64,000 bases of DNA. It comes from Jiangella gansuensis DSM 44835 (GTDB lineage Bacteria; Actinomycetota; Actinomycetes; Jiangellales; Jiangellaceae). Numbering within the stretch: position 1 is the stretch's first letter; every line of letters begins with the position of its first letter. The DNA is taken from the NCBI RefSeq assembly GCF_000515395.1, contig NZ_KI911782.1, positions 969,090-1,033,089 of the forward strand. Direction: 5' to 3'. The notes under the pieces were generated by a model. That model ran no database searches, had not been told where the DNA came from, and was given only the letters and a program-made list of their open reading frames with translations. This document shows, piece after piece, positions 46,834 to 55,038 of the stretch. The position numbers were made by a program, and so were the translations under genes.

Positions 46834-48185
46834 GCCAGGTCTACCCCCTCGTACGTGGTGAGGTAGGCATCGATGGCCTGCGCCGCGGTGGCCGCCTGGT
46901 CCTCGGGGTCGCCTCCGGCCAGCTGGCAGGACTGGATGGCGTCGGACACCGCCTTGTAGATGACCGGTGGGTAGCGTGGCTCGCCGCGGCCGGTGGGGAA
47001 GATCTCGTCGCGGAACAGGCGCATGTGCTCGCTGTCGTAGCCGCCGGCCTGGCTGCCGTCCTCCAGGCTGCTGCGGCGCGGGGAGATGTCGCGCTTGGCG
47101 TCGGTGCACCAGTTGGCGACCCGGGCGATGCCGTCGTCGTCCATGGAGCCCAGCGCCCAGGCGCAGAACCGGGCCGCTTCGTCCGGGTTGCGGCCCAGCG
47201 CGTTGGCGGCGAAGGCCCAGCCACCCAGGACGGTGGCCGGCTCGCCGCCGTCGGGAACGGGTAGCGGGATGACGCCGTAGTCGAAGTCGGGCGCCTTGCG
47301 TTCGAAGTCCTGGATGGCCCAGATGCCGGTCTGCCAGATGGACGCGTAGCCCTCGCCGAAGGAGGTGACGATGTCGTCGGAGGCCGGTGGGACGCGCGGG
47401 GTGAGGCCCTCCTCGACGGCGTCCTTCCACAGTCGCAGCGCGTTGACGGCGGCCGGGGAGTCGAAGCCGCTGCGGGAGCCGTCGACGACCTCGCCGCCGC
47501 CCTGCCACATCCACGGGTACCAGACGAAGTTCTGGTAGTAGTCCTGCGCGGTCGGGACCACGAACCCGCCCTCTCCGGCCGACAGGAGGCGGTCGGTGAC
47601 GGACAGCAGGTCGTCCCAGGTGGCCGGCAGGTCGCCCTCGGACAGTCCTGCTCGCTGGAACGCCTCGCGGTTGTAGAAGAGCGCCAGCGGCTCGATCTCC
47701 ATGGGCAGGGCATAGACACGGTCGCCCACCATCCGGGTGGCCAGGTTGTCGGGGTAGAAGTCGTCGATGGCCTCCTGGCTCAGATGCGGGGTGAGGTCGG
47801 CCAGGACGTTCCCGTTGAGGTAGCGGGCGATGTCTCCCGGGCTGATCAGGAAGATGTCCGGGCCCTCGCCCGCGGAGAACGCGGTGCCCAGCTTCTGACT
47901 GCCGAGGACGGGCGCGTAGACCAGCTCGATCTGCTGCTCGTTCTCGGCGTTCCAGCGGTCGACGGTGTCCTGCATCCACGCCGCTCGAGCGATGACGACG
48001 GGGTCCTCGTTGGGGGCCGGCGCGTAGAAATTCCAGAACTGCAGCGGTGCGGATGCCGAGGCAGTGCCGCCGCAGCCGCTCAGCATGCTCGGCAGTGCGA
48101 CGGAGCTGGTCAGGCCCGCGGTGAGGCCGAGAAATCGGCGCCGGGACAGCGGCCCGGCGGGGGGTGTCGCAGGGGGAGGTGGCAC
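46830..48185 (-). CDS. ABC transporter sugar-binding lipoprotein (Tat-type)
   Basis: Encodes about 451 residues. GTG 48185 is chosen because it stands six bases after an AGAGGAG ribosome site; longer frames run through the operator. Residues about 14-40 form a twin-arginine lipoprotein signal: SRRRFLGLTAGLTSSVALPS then MLSGCGG, so the mature protein is anchored at Cys. The rest is a CUT1 solute-binding domain (EGPDIFLISPGDIARYLNGN, PMEIEPLALFYNREAFQRAG, GGWAFAANALGRNPDEAARF). First gene of the importer operon. Its ligand is predicted to be a D-arabino-oligosaccharide or related sugar on context. Confidence 0.88.
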   Translation of the reverse strand: MPPPPATPPAGPLSRRRFLGLTAGLTSSVALPSMLSGCGGTASASAPLQFWNFYAPAPNEDPVVIARAAWMQDTVDRWNAENEQQIELVYAPVLGSQKLGTAFSAGEGPDIFLISPGDIARYLNGNVLADLTPHLSQEAIDDFYPDNLATRMVGDRVYALPMEIEPLALFYNREAFQRAGLSEGDLPATWDDLLSVTDRLLSAGEGGFVVPTAQDYYQNFVWYPWMWQGGGEVVDGSRSGFDSPAAVNALRLWKDAVEEGLTPRVPPASDDIVTSFGEGYASIWQTGIWAIQDFERKAPDFDYGVIPLPVPDGGEPATVLGGWAFAANALGRNPDEAARFCAWALGSMDDDGIARVANWCTDAKRDISPRRSSLEDGSQAGGYDSEHMRLFRDEIFPTGRGEPRYPPVIYKAVSDAIQSCQLAGGDPEDQAATAAQAIDAYLTTYEGVDLA

Positions 48186-48199
48186 GGCCACTCCTCTCA

Positions 48200-48211
48200 G
48201 CAATCGATTAC
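48200..48211. promoter_or_regulatory. LacI-type operator 3 (GCAATCGATTAC)
   Basis: AATCGATT core at 48202-48209, immediately upstream of the ribosome site of the binding-protein gene. A repressor here would block the importer/GH172 operon. Confidence 0.75.
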
Positions 48212-48350
48212 TTGCTGTGGCCGAGAGGTTAACCACACGTCACGTGCCGGTCAACACTCTGCACAGGACAAAAGCCGTCATTGCAGGACCATCGCCGTGC
48301 GAGCGGCGGCGCCGTCGTTGACATCGCAGGGGGCCTCACCTAGCGTGTCA

Positions 48351-48362
48351 GCAATCGATTTC
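48351..48362. promoter_or_regulatory. LacI-type operator 4 (GCAATCGATTTC)
   Basis: AATCGATT core at 48353-48360, 34 bases upstream of the isomerase start; shares the wider TCAGCAATCGATT with operator 3. Lies in the divergent promoter region (48186-48393). Confidence 0.78.
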
Positions 48363-48393
48363 TAGATGGTTCGAGAACGATGGGAGTGCCACC

Positions 48394-49803
48394 GTGGCGC
48401 GTATCGGTGTGTTGACGATCTCCGACGGCCGAGACTTCGTCCATCGCGACATCGCGGATTGGGCACGGTCGTCGGAGGATGCCATCGTCACGGCCCTGGA
48501 GGGTGCCGGGCACGAGGTGGTGCGCGCGCCGGAGCTGGTGAGCACCAACGAGCTGGCCACCAGCCAGGCCCGTCTCGTCGCGGAATCGCGCCCGGACCTG
48601 ACCATCTTCAACTACTCCGTCTGGGCCTTCCCGCACTTCTCCATGCTGGCCGCCGACTCCACGCCGGGCCCCCTGGTGCTGCTGTCGAACATCGACCCGG
48701 TGCAGCCGGGCATGGTCGGCATGCTGGCAGCCGGCGGCGCGTTGGACCAGATCGGCCGGGTGCACGGCCGGGTCTGGGGCGACGTCGCCGACCCGGCCAC
48801 ACTGGAACGCCTGCTGGTGCACGTGCGTGCCGCCCAGGCGGTCGGCGGCCTGAGGGGCAGCACGTTCGGCCGGTTCGGTGGCCGCCCGATGGGCATGTAC
48901 ACCGCCGTCGCGAACACCGACCAGTGGCTGTCGACCTTCGGCGTCGATGTCGAGGAGATCGACCAGTGGGAGATCGTGCGGCGGTCCGAGCTGGTGTCGT
49001 CCACCCGGGCCAGGGAAGGCCGGGAATGGCTGGAGAAGCACGCCAACGTCCACTACGACGGCAAGCAGCTCACGCCCGAGGTGCTCGAGCGGCAGATCCG
49101 CTCCTACCACGCCGTCCGAGAGCTCATCGACGAGTGGAACCTCGACTTCTCCGGCATCAAGGGCCAGCCGGAGCTGACCACGCACTTCACCACCATGGAC
49201 ATCACCGAGGCGTTCCTCAACGACCCCTACGACTGGGAGGGTCCGAAGCCGACCCATGTCACGGCGACGGAGTCGGACATGGACGCCGCGCTGACCATGC
49301 AGATCCTCAAGCTGATCTCCGGTGACCCGGTGCTGTTCGCCGACGTGCGGCACTACCACGCCGACCGCGACATCTGGGATCTCGCCAACTCCGGCCAGCA
49401 CGCCACCTGGTACGCCGCCCGCAGCGACGACCCGGCCGAGAACCTGCGCCGGGTTCACCTCTACCCGGAGGTGTTCTTCTTCCCAGCAGGCGGGGCGTCC
49501 GTGCACCACATCGCGGCGCCGGGCGACATGACGCTGGCCCGGCTGACCCGGCACAGCGGCCGCTACCGCATGCAGGTGGTGCGCGGCGCGTTCGAGGACT
49601 ACGGCGACGAGGTCAACGAGTCCTTGGCCCGCCAGTCGACGTTCGAGTGGCCGCACGCGTTCACCCGGATGGAGGTCCCGGCCGACGAGTTCCTGTCCCG
49701 GTTCGGCGCCAACCACATCCACGCCGTCCCGGGCGACTACGTGGCCGAGCTGAAGCAGGTGTGCAGGCTGCTCGACGTCGACTTCGAGCCCCTGGGCCGC
49801 TGA
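48394..49803 (+). CDS. L-fucose/D-arabinose isomerase family protein
   Basis: Encodes 469 residues. GTG start with GGGAG ribosome site. The fold and motifs are those of the L-fucose/L-arabinose isomerase superfamily: FNYSVWAFPHFSMLAA and VLLSNIDPVQPGMVGML near 70-110, MGMYTAVANTDQWLSTFGVD near 165, THVTATESDMDAALTMQILK near 285 with the catalytic Glu/Asp pair, LFADVRHYHADRDIWDLANS and GQHATWYA near 315-335, and a late His-rich strand (GANHIHAVPGDYV). L-fucose isomerase also acts on D-arabinose, giving D-ribulose, which fits this locus. It is shorter than E. coli FucI. It starts a divergent operon with the downstream sugar kinase under operator 4. Confidence 0.85.
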   Translation: MARIGVLTISDGRDFVHRDIADWARSSEDAIVTALEGAGHEVVRAPELVSTNELATSQARLVAESRPDLTIFNYSVWAFPHFSMLAADSTPGPLVLLSNIDPVQPGMVGMLAAGGALDQIGRVHGRVWGDVADPATLERLLVHVRAAQAVGGLRGSTFGRFGGRPMGMYTAVANTDQWLSTFGVDVEEIDQWEIVRRSELVSSTRAREGREWLEKHANVHYDGKQLTPEVLERQIRSYHAVRELIDEWNLDFSGIKGQPELTTHFTTMDITEAFLNDPYDWEGPKPTHVTATESDMDAALTMQILKLISGDPVLFADVRHYHADRDIWDLANSGQHATWYAARSDDPAENLRRVHLYPEVFFFPAGGASVHHIAAPGDMTLARLTRHSGRYRMQVVRGAFEDYGDEVNESLARQSTFEWPHAFTRMEVPADEFLSRFGANHIHAVPGDYVAELKQVCRLLDVDFEPLGR

Positions 49804-49804
49804 T

Positions 49805-49879
49805 GAATGATCACGTCCGGCATCGGTGTTCCCGCTCCACCAGGGATGCTTGCCCAGTGACACGTGAGGACGCCTGGTG
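49805..49879. repeat. Dispersed intergenic repeat, family 1, copy D
   Basis: Begins ATGATCACGTCCGGCATCGG and ends AGGACGCCTGGTG. It fills the gap between the isomerase and kinase genes, and its last part provides the only ribosome-site-like sequence (GTGAGGAC) ahead of the kinase. Confidence 0.8.
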
Positions 49880-51358
49880 ATGAGCGAACTCGTCCTGGGC
49901 ATCGACATCGGGACGGCCAGCAGCAAGGGCGTCCTCGCCACCGTCGACGGCGAGGTGGTCGCCGTCGAGGTCGTGGAGCACGAGACGGCGCGCCCGCGGC
50001 GGGGCTGGGTCGAGCACGACGCCGACGGCGTGTGGTGGTCCGACGTGTGCGAGCTCAGCCGCAGGCTGACCGGAGCCGTCGACGCAGCCCGTATCCAGGC
50101 CGTCTGCGTCAGCGGCATCGGCCCGACGGTGCTGGCCGCGGACGCCGACGGCGTACCGCTGCGGCCGGCCATCCTGTACGGCGTCGACACCCGAGCCGTC
50201 GGGGAAGCCGCCGAGCTGTCGGCGCGGCTGGGCGACGACGCCGTCCTCGACCGGTGCGGTTCGCGGCTGTCGTCGCAGTCGGCCGGGCCCAAGCTGGCCT
50301 GGCTGCGCCGCCACGAGCCCGAGGTGTGGGCACGCACCCGCTACTTCTTCATGGCCAACAGCTACGTCGTCCACCGGCTGACGGGGCAGTACGTGCTGGA
50401 CCACCACTCGGCCAACCAGGCGCAGCCGCTGTACGACCGGCGCCGCGGCGAGTGGATCGAGGAGTGGGCCGACGTCGTCGCGCCCGGGCTGGAGCTCCCG
50501 CGGCTGCTCTGGCCGGCCGAGATCGCCGGCACCGTCACCGCCGACGCCGCGGCCGTCACCGGGTTGCGGGCCGGCACGCCGGTCGCCGCCGGGACCATCG
50601 ACGCCTGGGCGGAGGCCGAGAGCGTCGATGTTCGGCACCCCGGCGACGTCATGATCATGTACGGCTCCACGATGTTCTTCATCGCGGTCACGTCCGCACC
50701 GGTCGCCGCCGCCAACCTGTGGGGCACCGTCGGCCAGCACGCCGGCCTGCACACCCTTGCCGGCGGCATGGCCAGCTCCGGCTCCGTCACCGGCTGGTTC
50801 CGATCGCTCACGGGGGACCGGCCGTACGAGTCGCTGGTCGCGGACGCGGCCGCCGTCGGTGCCGGTGCCGACGGGCTGCTCGCGCTGCCGTACTTCGACG
50901 GCGAGCGCACGCCGTTCGCCGACCCCGACGCGCGCGGCGTCATCGCGGGCCTCACCCTGCGGCACGGCCCGGGCCACGTCTACCGTGCGCTGCTGGAGGC
51001 GACCGCGTTCGGCGTGCGGCACAACCTGGAGGCCTTCGCGGCCGCCGGGGTGACGCCGTCGCGCGTAGTCGCCGTGGGCGGCGGCACCAAGGGCGACCTG
51101 TGGACCCGCATCGTCAGCAGCGTCGCCGGCGTGACGCAGGAGGTGCCGGCGGTCACGGTTGGTGCGTCCTACGGCGACGCCAAGTTGGCCGCCGTCGCCG
51201 TCGGAGCCGCCGAGCGGGATACCCGGTGGAGCGGCGGCGGCATCACCGTCGAGCCCGACCCAGCCGACGCGGCGCGGTACGACAAGCTCTACCCCCTGTA
51301 CCGAAGCCTGCACGAGCGGACCAGCGACATCCAGCACGCACTGGCCACCAGAGCGTGA
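49880..51358 (+). CDS. FGGY-family carbohydrate kinase (D-ribulokinase/xylulokinase type)
   Basis: Encodes 492 residues. ATG 49880 directly follows a GTG in the same frame. The ATPase-fold phosphate loops are LVLGIDIGTASSKGVLATVD at the N-terminus and VVAVGGGTKGDLWTRIVSS near 400. YFDGERTPFADPDARGVIAG near 340 is the family sugar/ATP segment. VCVSGIGPTVLAADADG and RPAILYGVDTRA are typical of xylulokinase/ribulokinase relatives. It would phosphorylate the ketopentose made by the isomerase, giving D-ribulose 5-phosphate if the sugar is D-arabinose, and hand it to the pentose phosphate pathway. It is 76 bases after the isomerase, across the repeat. Confidence 0.88.
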   Translation: MSELVLGIDIGTASSKGVLATVDGEVVAVEVVEHETARPRRGWVEHDADGVWWSDVCELSRRLTGAVDAARIQAVCVSGIGPTVLAADADGVPLRPAILYGVDTRAVGEAAELSARLGDDAVLDRCGSRLSSQSAGPKLAWLRRHEPEVWARTRYFFMANSYVVHRLTGQYVLDHHSANQAQPLYDRRRGEWIEEWADVVAPGLELPRLLWPAEIAGTVTADAAAVTGLRAGTPVAAGTIDAWAEAESVDVRHPGDVMIMYGSTMFFIAVTSAPVAAANLWGTVGQHAGLHTLAGGMASSGSVTGWFRSLTGDRPYESLVADAAAVGAGADGLLALPYFDGERTPFADPDARGVIAGLTLRHGPGHVYRALLEATAFGVRHNLEAFAAAGVTPSRVVAVGGGTKGDLWTRIVSSVAGVTQEVPAVTVGASYGDAKLAAVAVGAAERDTRWSGGGITVEPDPADAARYDKLYPLYRSLHERTSDIQHALATRA

Positions 51359-51408
51359 CGCGCGCCCGGCGATCGCCTAGGGTGATCAAGGGCGTACGAG
51401 GGGGCATA

Positions 51409-54015
51409 GTGGCGCGGCGGCTACAGGGGACGGGCGAGAACGCTGCCACCGTCGTCGGAGCCGATGTCGGCGTCGATGCCGACCGTCGTTGGACACTGGA
51501 GCGCCTGGCGCTGGAACTGCGGTCGATGCGCTCGGCGGCCGGCCATCCCTCATACGCCGAGATCGCGCGGCGAATTGCCGCGCACCGCGCTGGCAGGGGA
51601 GTGCCGCCAGCCGAACGCAGACCCGCCAGGGCCACCGTCTACGACTGCTTCCGCACTGATCGTCGCCGCGTCGACGTCGACCTCGTGGTCGACATCGTGC
51701 GGGCGCTCGGCGCGTCCGAGTCGGAGTGTGCCTGGTGGGTTCGTGCGTGCAGCGCGGCCCAGCGCCAGGCCGACGCGGCGACCGTCGTCTCCGTGCATGC
51801 GGACCTCCCGGCTGCCGTCGACGAGTTCGTGGGTCGCGACCGTGCAGTCGACCTCATCGTGAGCTCCGGCGCGGCGGGCACCGGCCCCCGGCTGTTCTCG
51901 ATCGAGGGCCTGGCAGGCGCTGGGAAGACCCAGCTGGCCGTCCGAGCCGCGCGCCGGCTCGTCGACCGGGGCGACGTGGACGCCGCTATCGTCGCGGACT
52001 TGCGCGGCTTCGACCGCGACAGCCCGCCGGCGGACCCGTACGCCGTCATGGCGGCCTGCCTGCGCGTCCTCGGCGTCCCCGCCCGGCAGATCCCGGCCGA
52101 CAGCCAGCGACGGTCTGCCCTTTTCGCCGAACGGCTGCGGGATCGCAGGTGTGTCGTGATTCTCGACGATGCCGCTGACGCCGACCAGGTACGCCCGCTC
52201 CTGCCGGACGCCCACGATGGCGTCGTGCTGATCACCAGCCGGACCGCGGTGAGCGAGCTCATCGGCGCGGTCCCGGTGGCGCTCGGAGCTCTGTCCACCG
52301 ACGAGTCGGTGAGCCTGCTCCGGCAGGTGGCCGGAGCGGAGTTGGTCGAAGCGGATCCGGATGCCGCCGCTGACCTCGTCGAAGAATCCGGGGGCTTGCC
52401 CCTGGCGGTCGGCCTGACCGCCACCCGGGTCGCGGCACGGCCCGGGTGGTCGCTGAGGGACCATGTGGCCGTCCTGCGCGAGCGGCGCCGCACGCTCCGT
52501 CTCGACGACGCCGTCCGGGCCTCGCTCGACCTGTCGTACTCGGCCCTGCCTGCCTCCGCCCGCGCGGTGGTCCGCCTGCTGGCCGTGCATCCGTGCGACG
52601 ACCTCGACCTGCCCTCGATCGCCGCTCTCACCGGGCGCGAACTCGCCGACGTGCGCGGGGACGTCGACGATCTCACCCGCCACCACCTGCTCGACCAGCC
52701 GCGCCCAGGCCGGTACGCCATGCACGCACTGGTACGGACCTATGCCCTGGACCGTTCGCACGATGAGGACCGGCCCGCGGATCGGCGAGACGCCATGCTT
52801 CGACTGTGTGACCACGTCGCCGCCATGGTGTGGGGTGCGTATCACGCTTCTCACCGGGCCGAGGGCGAAGGGCCGCGACGGCACCCCGCGCGGCTCACGG
52901 TGCCCGCTCTGAGCGAGGACGACGCCCGCACCTGGCTGTCCGCCAATCTCGCGACCATTTTGACGCTGGCCGGGCACGGGAGCGACACCGGTCGTGACGG
53001 CCTGGTCGTCGAGCTGTCCGAGGGCGCCGCCTCGTGGCTCAACACGTTCGGGCATTACCGCGAGGCACGGCTGCTGCATCAGATGGCGCTGGACCACGCA
53101 ACGACAGCCGGCGACCGCCCGGCCGCGGCGCGGGCACGGCTCGACCTGGGGATGACCCTGGTCAGGCTCAGCGAGAACGCACTGGGCAGCCGCCAGCTCC
53201 ACCGGGCTCTGAACGTGTTCGACGACATGGGCGACGTCAGGGGCGCCGGGGTGGCGATGAATGCCCTGGCGATCATCGACGTCCACGAGGGCCGGCTCGA
53301 CGACGCGATCGAACGGTTCCAACGTGCTGGTGAGTACGCCCGCGCCGCCGGCGACGGCGTCGGTATCGCCACCGCACTGGACAACACCGCGATCGTGCTG
53401 CGCCGAGCCGGCCGGCTCGACGAAGCCGCCCACCACCACGAACTCGGACTCCAGCAGGCAGAACTGATCGGCGACACGTATCGCGTGTCCACCGGGATGA
53501 TCAATCTGGCCGAGGTGCAGCTGCTGCTCGACCGGCCCGAGGACGCCCTCACGTCGGCCGGCCGTGGCCTCGAGCTCGCTCGCGCTCTGGCCAATGCGCC
53601 GGCGATCGCCTACGGCAACGACAACCTGGCCACTGTCCTCTCGACGCTGGGTGATCACGCCGCCGCCCTGACTCACTACGAGGAGGCGCTGGCGCTGAGC
53701 CGGGACATCGGAGACAGGCACCTCGAGGCGGGCGTGCTCAACAACATCGGCACGGCCAGCTTCAAGCTTGGGGACGTGGAGCGAGCCCGCAGCCATCACA
53801 GCGACGCGCTGATCGTGAGCTCCGGCATCGACGACGATTTCGAGAAGGCACGCGCGCTGGGCGGGCTCGGCGCGGTCCTGGCGGCCGGCGACGACGTCGA
53901 CGAGGCCCGCCGGATGTGGACCGACTCCCTGGCGATCTTCGAACGGCTGGGTGCCCCTGAGGCCACTGATATCCGCGACTGCCTGAACCGTTTCCACGAG
54001 CGACCGGAGGCGTGA
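51409..54015 (+). CDS. STAND regulator: HTH-like, NB-ARC ATPase and TPR repeats
   Basis: Encodes 868 residues. GTG 51409 follows a GAGGGGG ribosome site. Residues about 20-120 are an N-terminal helical region resembling the HTH region of actinobacterial regulators (HPSYAEIARRIAAHRAG, ATVYDCFRTDRRRVDVDLVV). The NB-ARC ATPase has EGLAGAGKTQLAVRAA (Walker A near 166), CVVILDDAADADQVRPLLPD (Walker B), LITSRT (sensor) and SGGLPLAVG (GLPL motif). The last about 350 residues are at least seven TPR-like repeats (ALNVFDDMGDVRGAGVAMNA, LDEAAHHHELGLQQAELIGD). Such proteins are ATP-switch transcription regulators. Its neighbours are the sugar locus and two secreted proteins; no target is evident. Confidence 0.85.
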   Translation: MARRLQGTGENAATVVGADVGVDADRRWTLERLALELRSMRSAAGHPSYAEIARRIAAHRAGRGVPPAERRPARATVYDCFRTDRRRVDVDLVVDIVRALGASESECAWWVRACSAAQRQADAATVVSVHADLPAAVDEFVGRDRAVDLIVSSGAAGTGPRLFSIEGLAGAGKTQLAVRAARRLVDRGDVDAAIVADLRGFDRDSPPADPYAVMAACLRVLGVPARQIPADSQRRSALFAERLRDRRCVVILDDAADADQVRPLLPDAHDGVVLITSRTAVSELIGAVPVALGALSTDESVSLLRQVAGAELVEADPDAAADLVEESGGLPLAVGLTATRVAARPGWSLRDHVAVLRERRRTLRLDDAVRASLDLSYSALPASARAVVRLLAVHPCDDLDLPSIAALTGRELADVRGDVDDLTRHHLLDQPRPGRYAMHALVRTYALDRSHDEDRPADRRDAMLRLCDHVAAMVWGAYHASHRAEGEGPRRHPARLTVPALSEDDARTWLSANLATILTLAGHGSDTGRDGLVVELSEGAASWLNTFGHYREARLLHQMALDHATTAGDRPAAARARLDLGMTLVRLSENALGSRQLHRALNVFDDMGDVRGAGVAMNALAIIDVHEGRLDDAIERFQRAGEYARAAGDGVGIATALDNTAIVLRRAGRLDEAAHHHELGLQQAELIGDTYRVSTGMINLAEVQLLLDRPEDALTSAGRGLELARALANAPAIAYGNDNLATVLSTLGDHAAALTHYEEALALSRDIGDRHLEAGVLNNIGTASFKLGDVERARSHHSDALIVSSGIDDDFEKARALGGLGAVLAAGDDVDEARRMWTDSLAIFERLGAPEATDIRDCLNRFHERPEA

Positions 54016-54029
54016 CGCAGCCGCGGCCG

Positions 54030-54071
54030 CACCGGTGAGGTGGGCCGGGCTCCCGGCTCACCCCACCGGTG
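54030..54071. terminator. Bidirectional terminator hairpin
   Basis: Arms CACCGGTGAGGTGGGCCGGG (54030-54049) and 54052-54071 pair at 18 of 20 positions with a 2-base loop, between the convergent STAND gene and secreted-protein gene, 4 bases beyond the latter's stop. Confidence 0.75.
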
Positions 54072-54075
54072 GGTG

Positions 54076-54576
54076 CTACTTCGGCAGGGTCTCCACCGTC
54101 ACCGGCTTGCCCACGTGGACCGTGCCCGTGCGAATCGGCGTGAAGCTACTGGGGAACAGCGTCCATCTGCTGCTGGTCCGTGGTGCGTTGACGTCCACGC
54201 CGGCACCGACCTGCGGGGCGAGCTCATCGATCTCGACCGGGTCATCGTTGTCCAGGTTGTCCTCGTAGTACGTACAACCGCCGTCTCTGGTGAAGACGTA
54301 AGGACGTCCGCCGGTGGTCTCTCGCCAGACCTCGGCCCGGAAGCTGTGGCCGTCGCTGATGAGGTAGCGCTGGTACCGGTAGTTTCCGGACGCCCAGGGC
54401 ACGCCTTGTCGGAAGCTGTAGTTCTGGATCGCGTCGTAAGATGCCGTCGGGCACTGACCTGCGGCATTGGCTGTCGGCGCCGTACCGATCAGGACCGTGG
54501 CGGGCGCAGTAGCCGCGAGAGCCGCGGCCAGGAGACGGCGGCCCGGCCGCCGGGATCGTCTGGACGATGCAGACAT
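54076..54576 (-). CDS. Secreted protein of unknown function
   Basis: Encodes 166 residues. ATG 54576 with an AAGGAG ribosome site. A twin-Arg-like basic leader (SASSRRSRRPGRRLLAAALA) and hydrophobic stretch ending TANAA form a signal peptide. The mature part has two Cys (GQCPTASYDAIQNYSFRQGV, DGGCTYYEDNLDNDD) that could form a disulfide, and a beta-rich region (YRYQRYLISDGHSFRAEVW). Followed upstream on the same strand by a second small secreted gene. No family recognised. Confidence 0.65.
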   Translation of the reverse strand: MSASSRRSRRPGRRLLAAALAATAPATVLIGTAPTANAAGQCPTASYDAIQNYSFRQGVPWASGNYRYQRYLISDGHSFRAEVWRETTGGRPYVFTRDGGCTYYEDNLDNDDPVEIDELAPQVGAGVDVNAPRTSSRWTLFPSSFTPIRTGTVHVGKPVTVETLPK

Positions 54577-54629
54577 CTGACTCCTTGCCGTGGGCCGTCG
54601 GCTGCCTGCGCTCGGGTGTGCGGCTCGGC

Positions 54630-54815
54630 TCACGCGGCACCGCACTGCCGCGAATTGGAGATGGAGCCGTAGTACGTGCCGTCTAGGCCATAGATGTGCG
54701 CTGTGCTCCCGATGCAGCGGACCTGATGCCCGACCGCGCTCGCCGGCGCCGCGGCCCCGGCGAGCGCGACAGTGGCCAGAGCTGCGACCGCCAGTCCGGA
54801 TGTAAGACGTTTCAT
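54630..54815 (-). CDS. Small secreted Cys-pair peptide, unknown function
   Basis: Encodes 61 residues. ATG 54815 with an AGAGGAG ribosome site. Residues 1-28 are a clear signal peptide (LTSGLAVAALATVALAGAAA then PASA). The mature about 34 residues contain two Cys (VRCIGSTAHIYGLDGTYYGS, SRQCGAA), likely one disulfide. It lies 53 bases upstream of the other secreted gene on the same strand. Could be a secreted factor or small adhesin; nothing more can be said. Confidence 0.65.
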   Translation of the reverse strand: MKRLTSGLAVAALATVALAGAAAPASAVGHQVRCIGSTAHIYGLDGTYYGSISNSRQCGAA

Positions 54816-55038
54816 CGGTGAGACTCCTCTGTTCGACCTGACATTCCAGCCGCCCGCGTTTCGCAGACGCGGACGTCCCATGCAGCATCGCCGCGGGTGG
54901 GGGTCGGCCGATACTTCTCCGGACGATCCCGGACGCCCGGCCGGGCCGTCGGCGTAGGAGGTCGTCGCCGAAGCGGTTTCGCGGTAGGGGTGGTCGCGCC
55001 TTGGGCGTGGCGCGGTCGAGTGGAGTGGGACCGAAGTG

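Noticed and set aside
48394-51358. L-fucose catabolism as the purpose of the isomerase and kinase
   Set aside because: No fuculose-phosphate aldolase or fucosidase is present, and the glycosidases belong to D-arabinan-active families; kept only as an alternative.
49864-51408. A 515-codon upstream extension of the STAND regulator frame
   Set aside because: The extension is Arg/Gly-rich and antiphase to the kinase gene, which has clear FGGY motifs; a GTG with ribosome site at 51409 fits the regulator.
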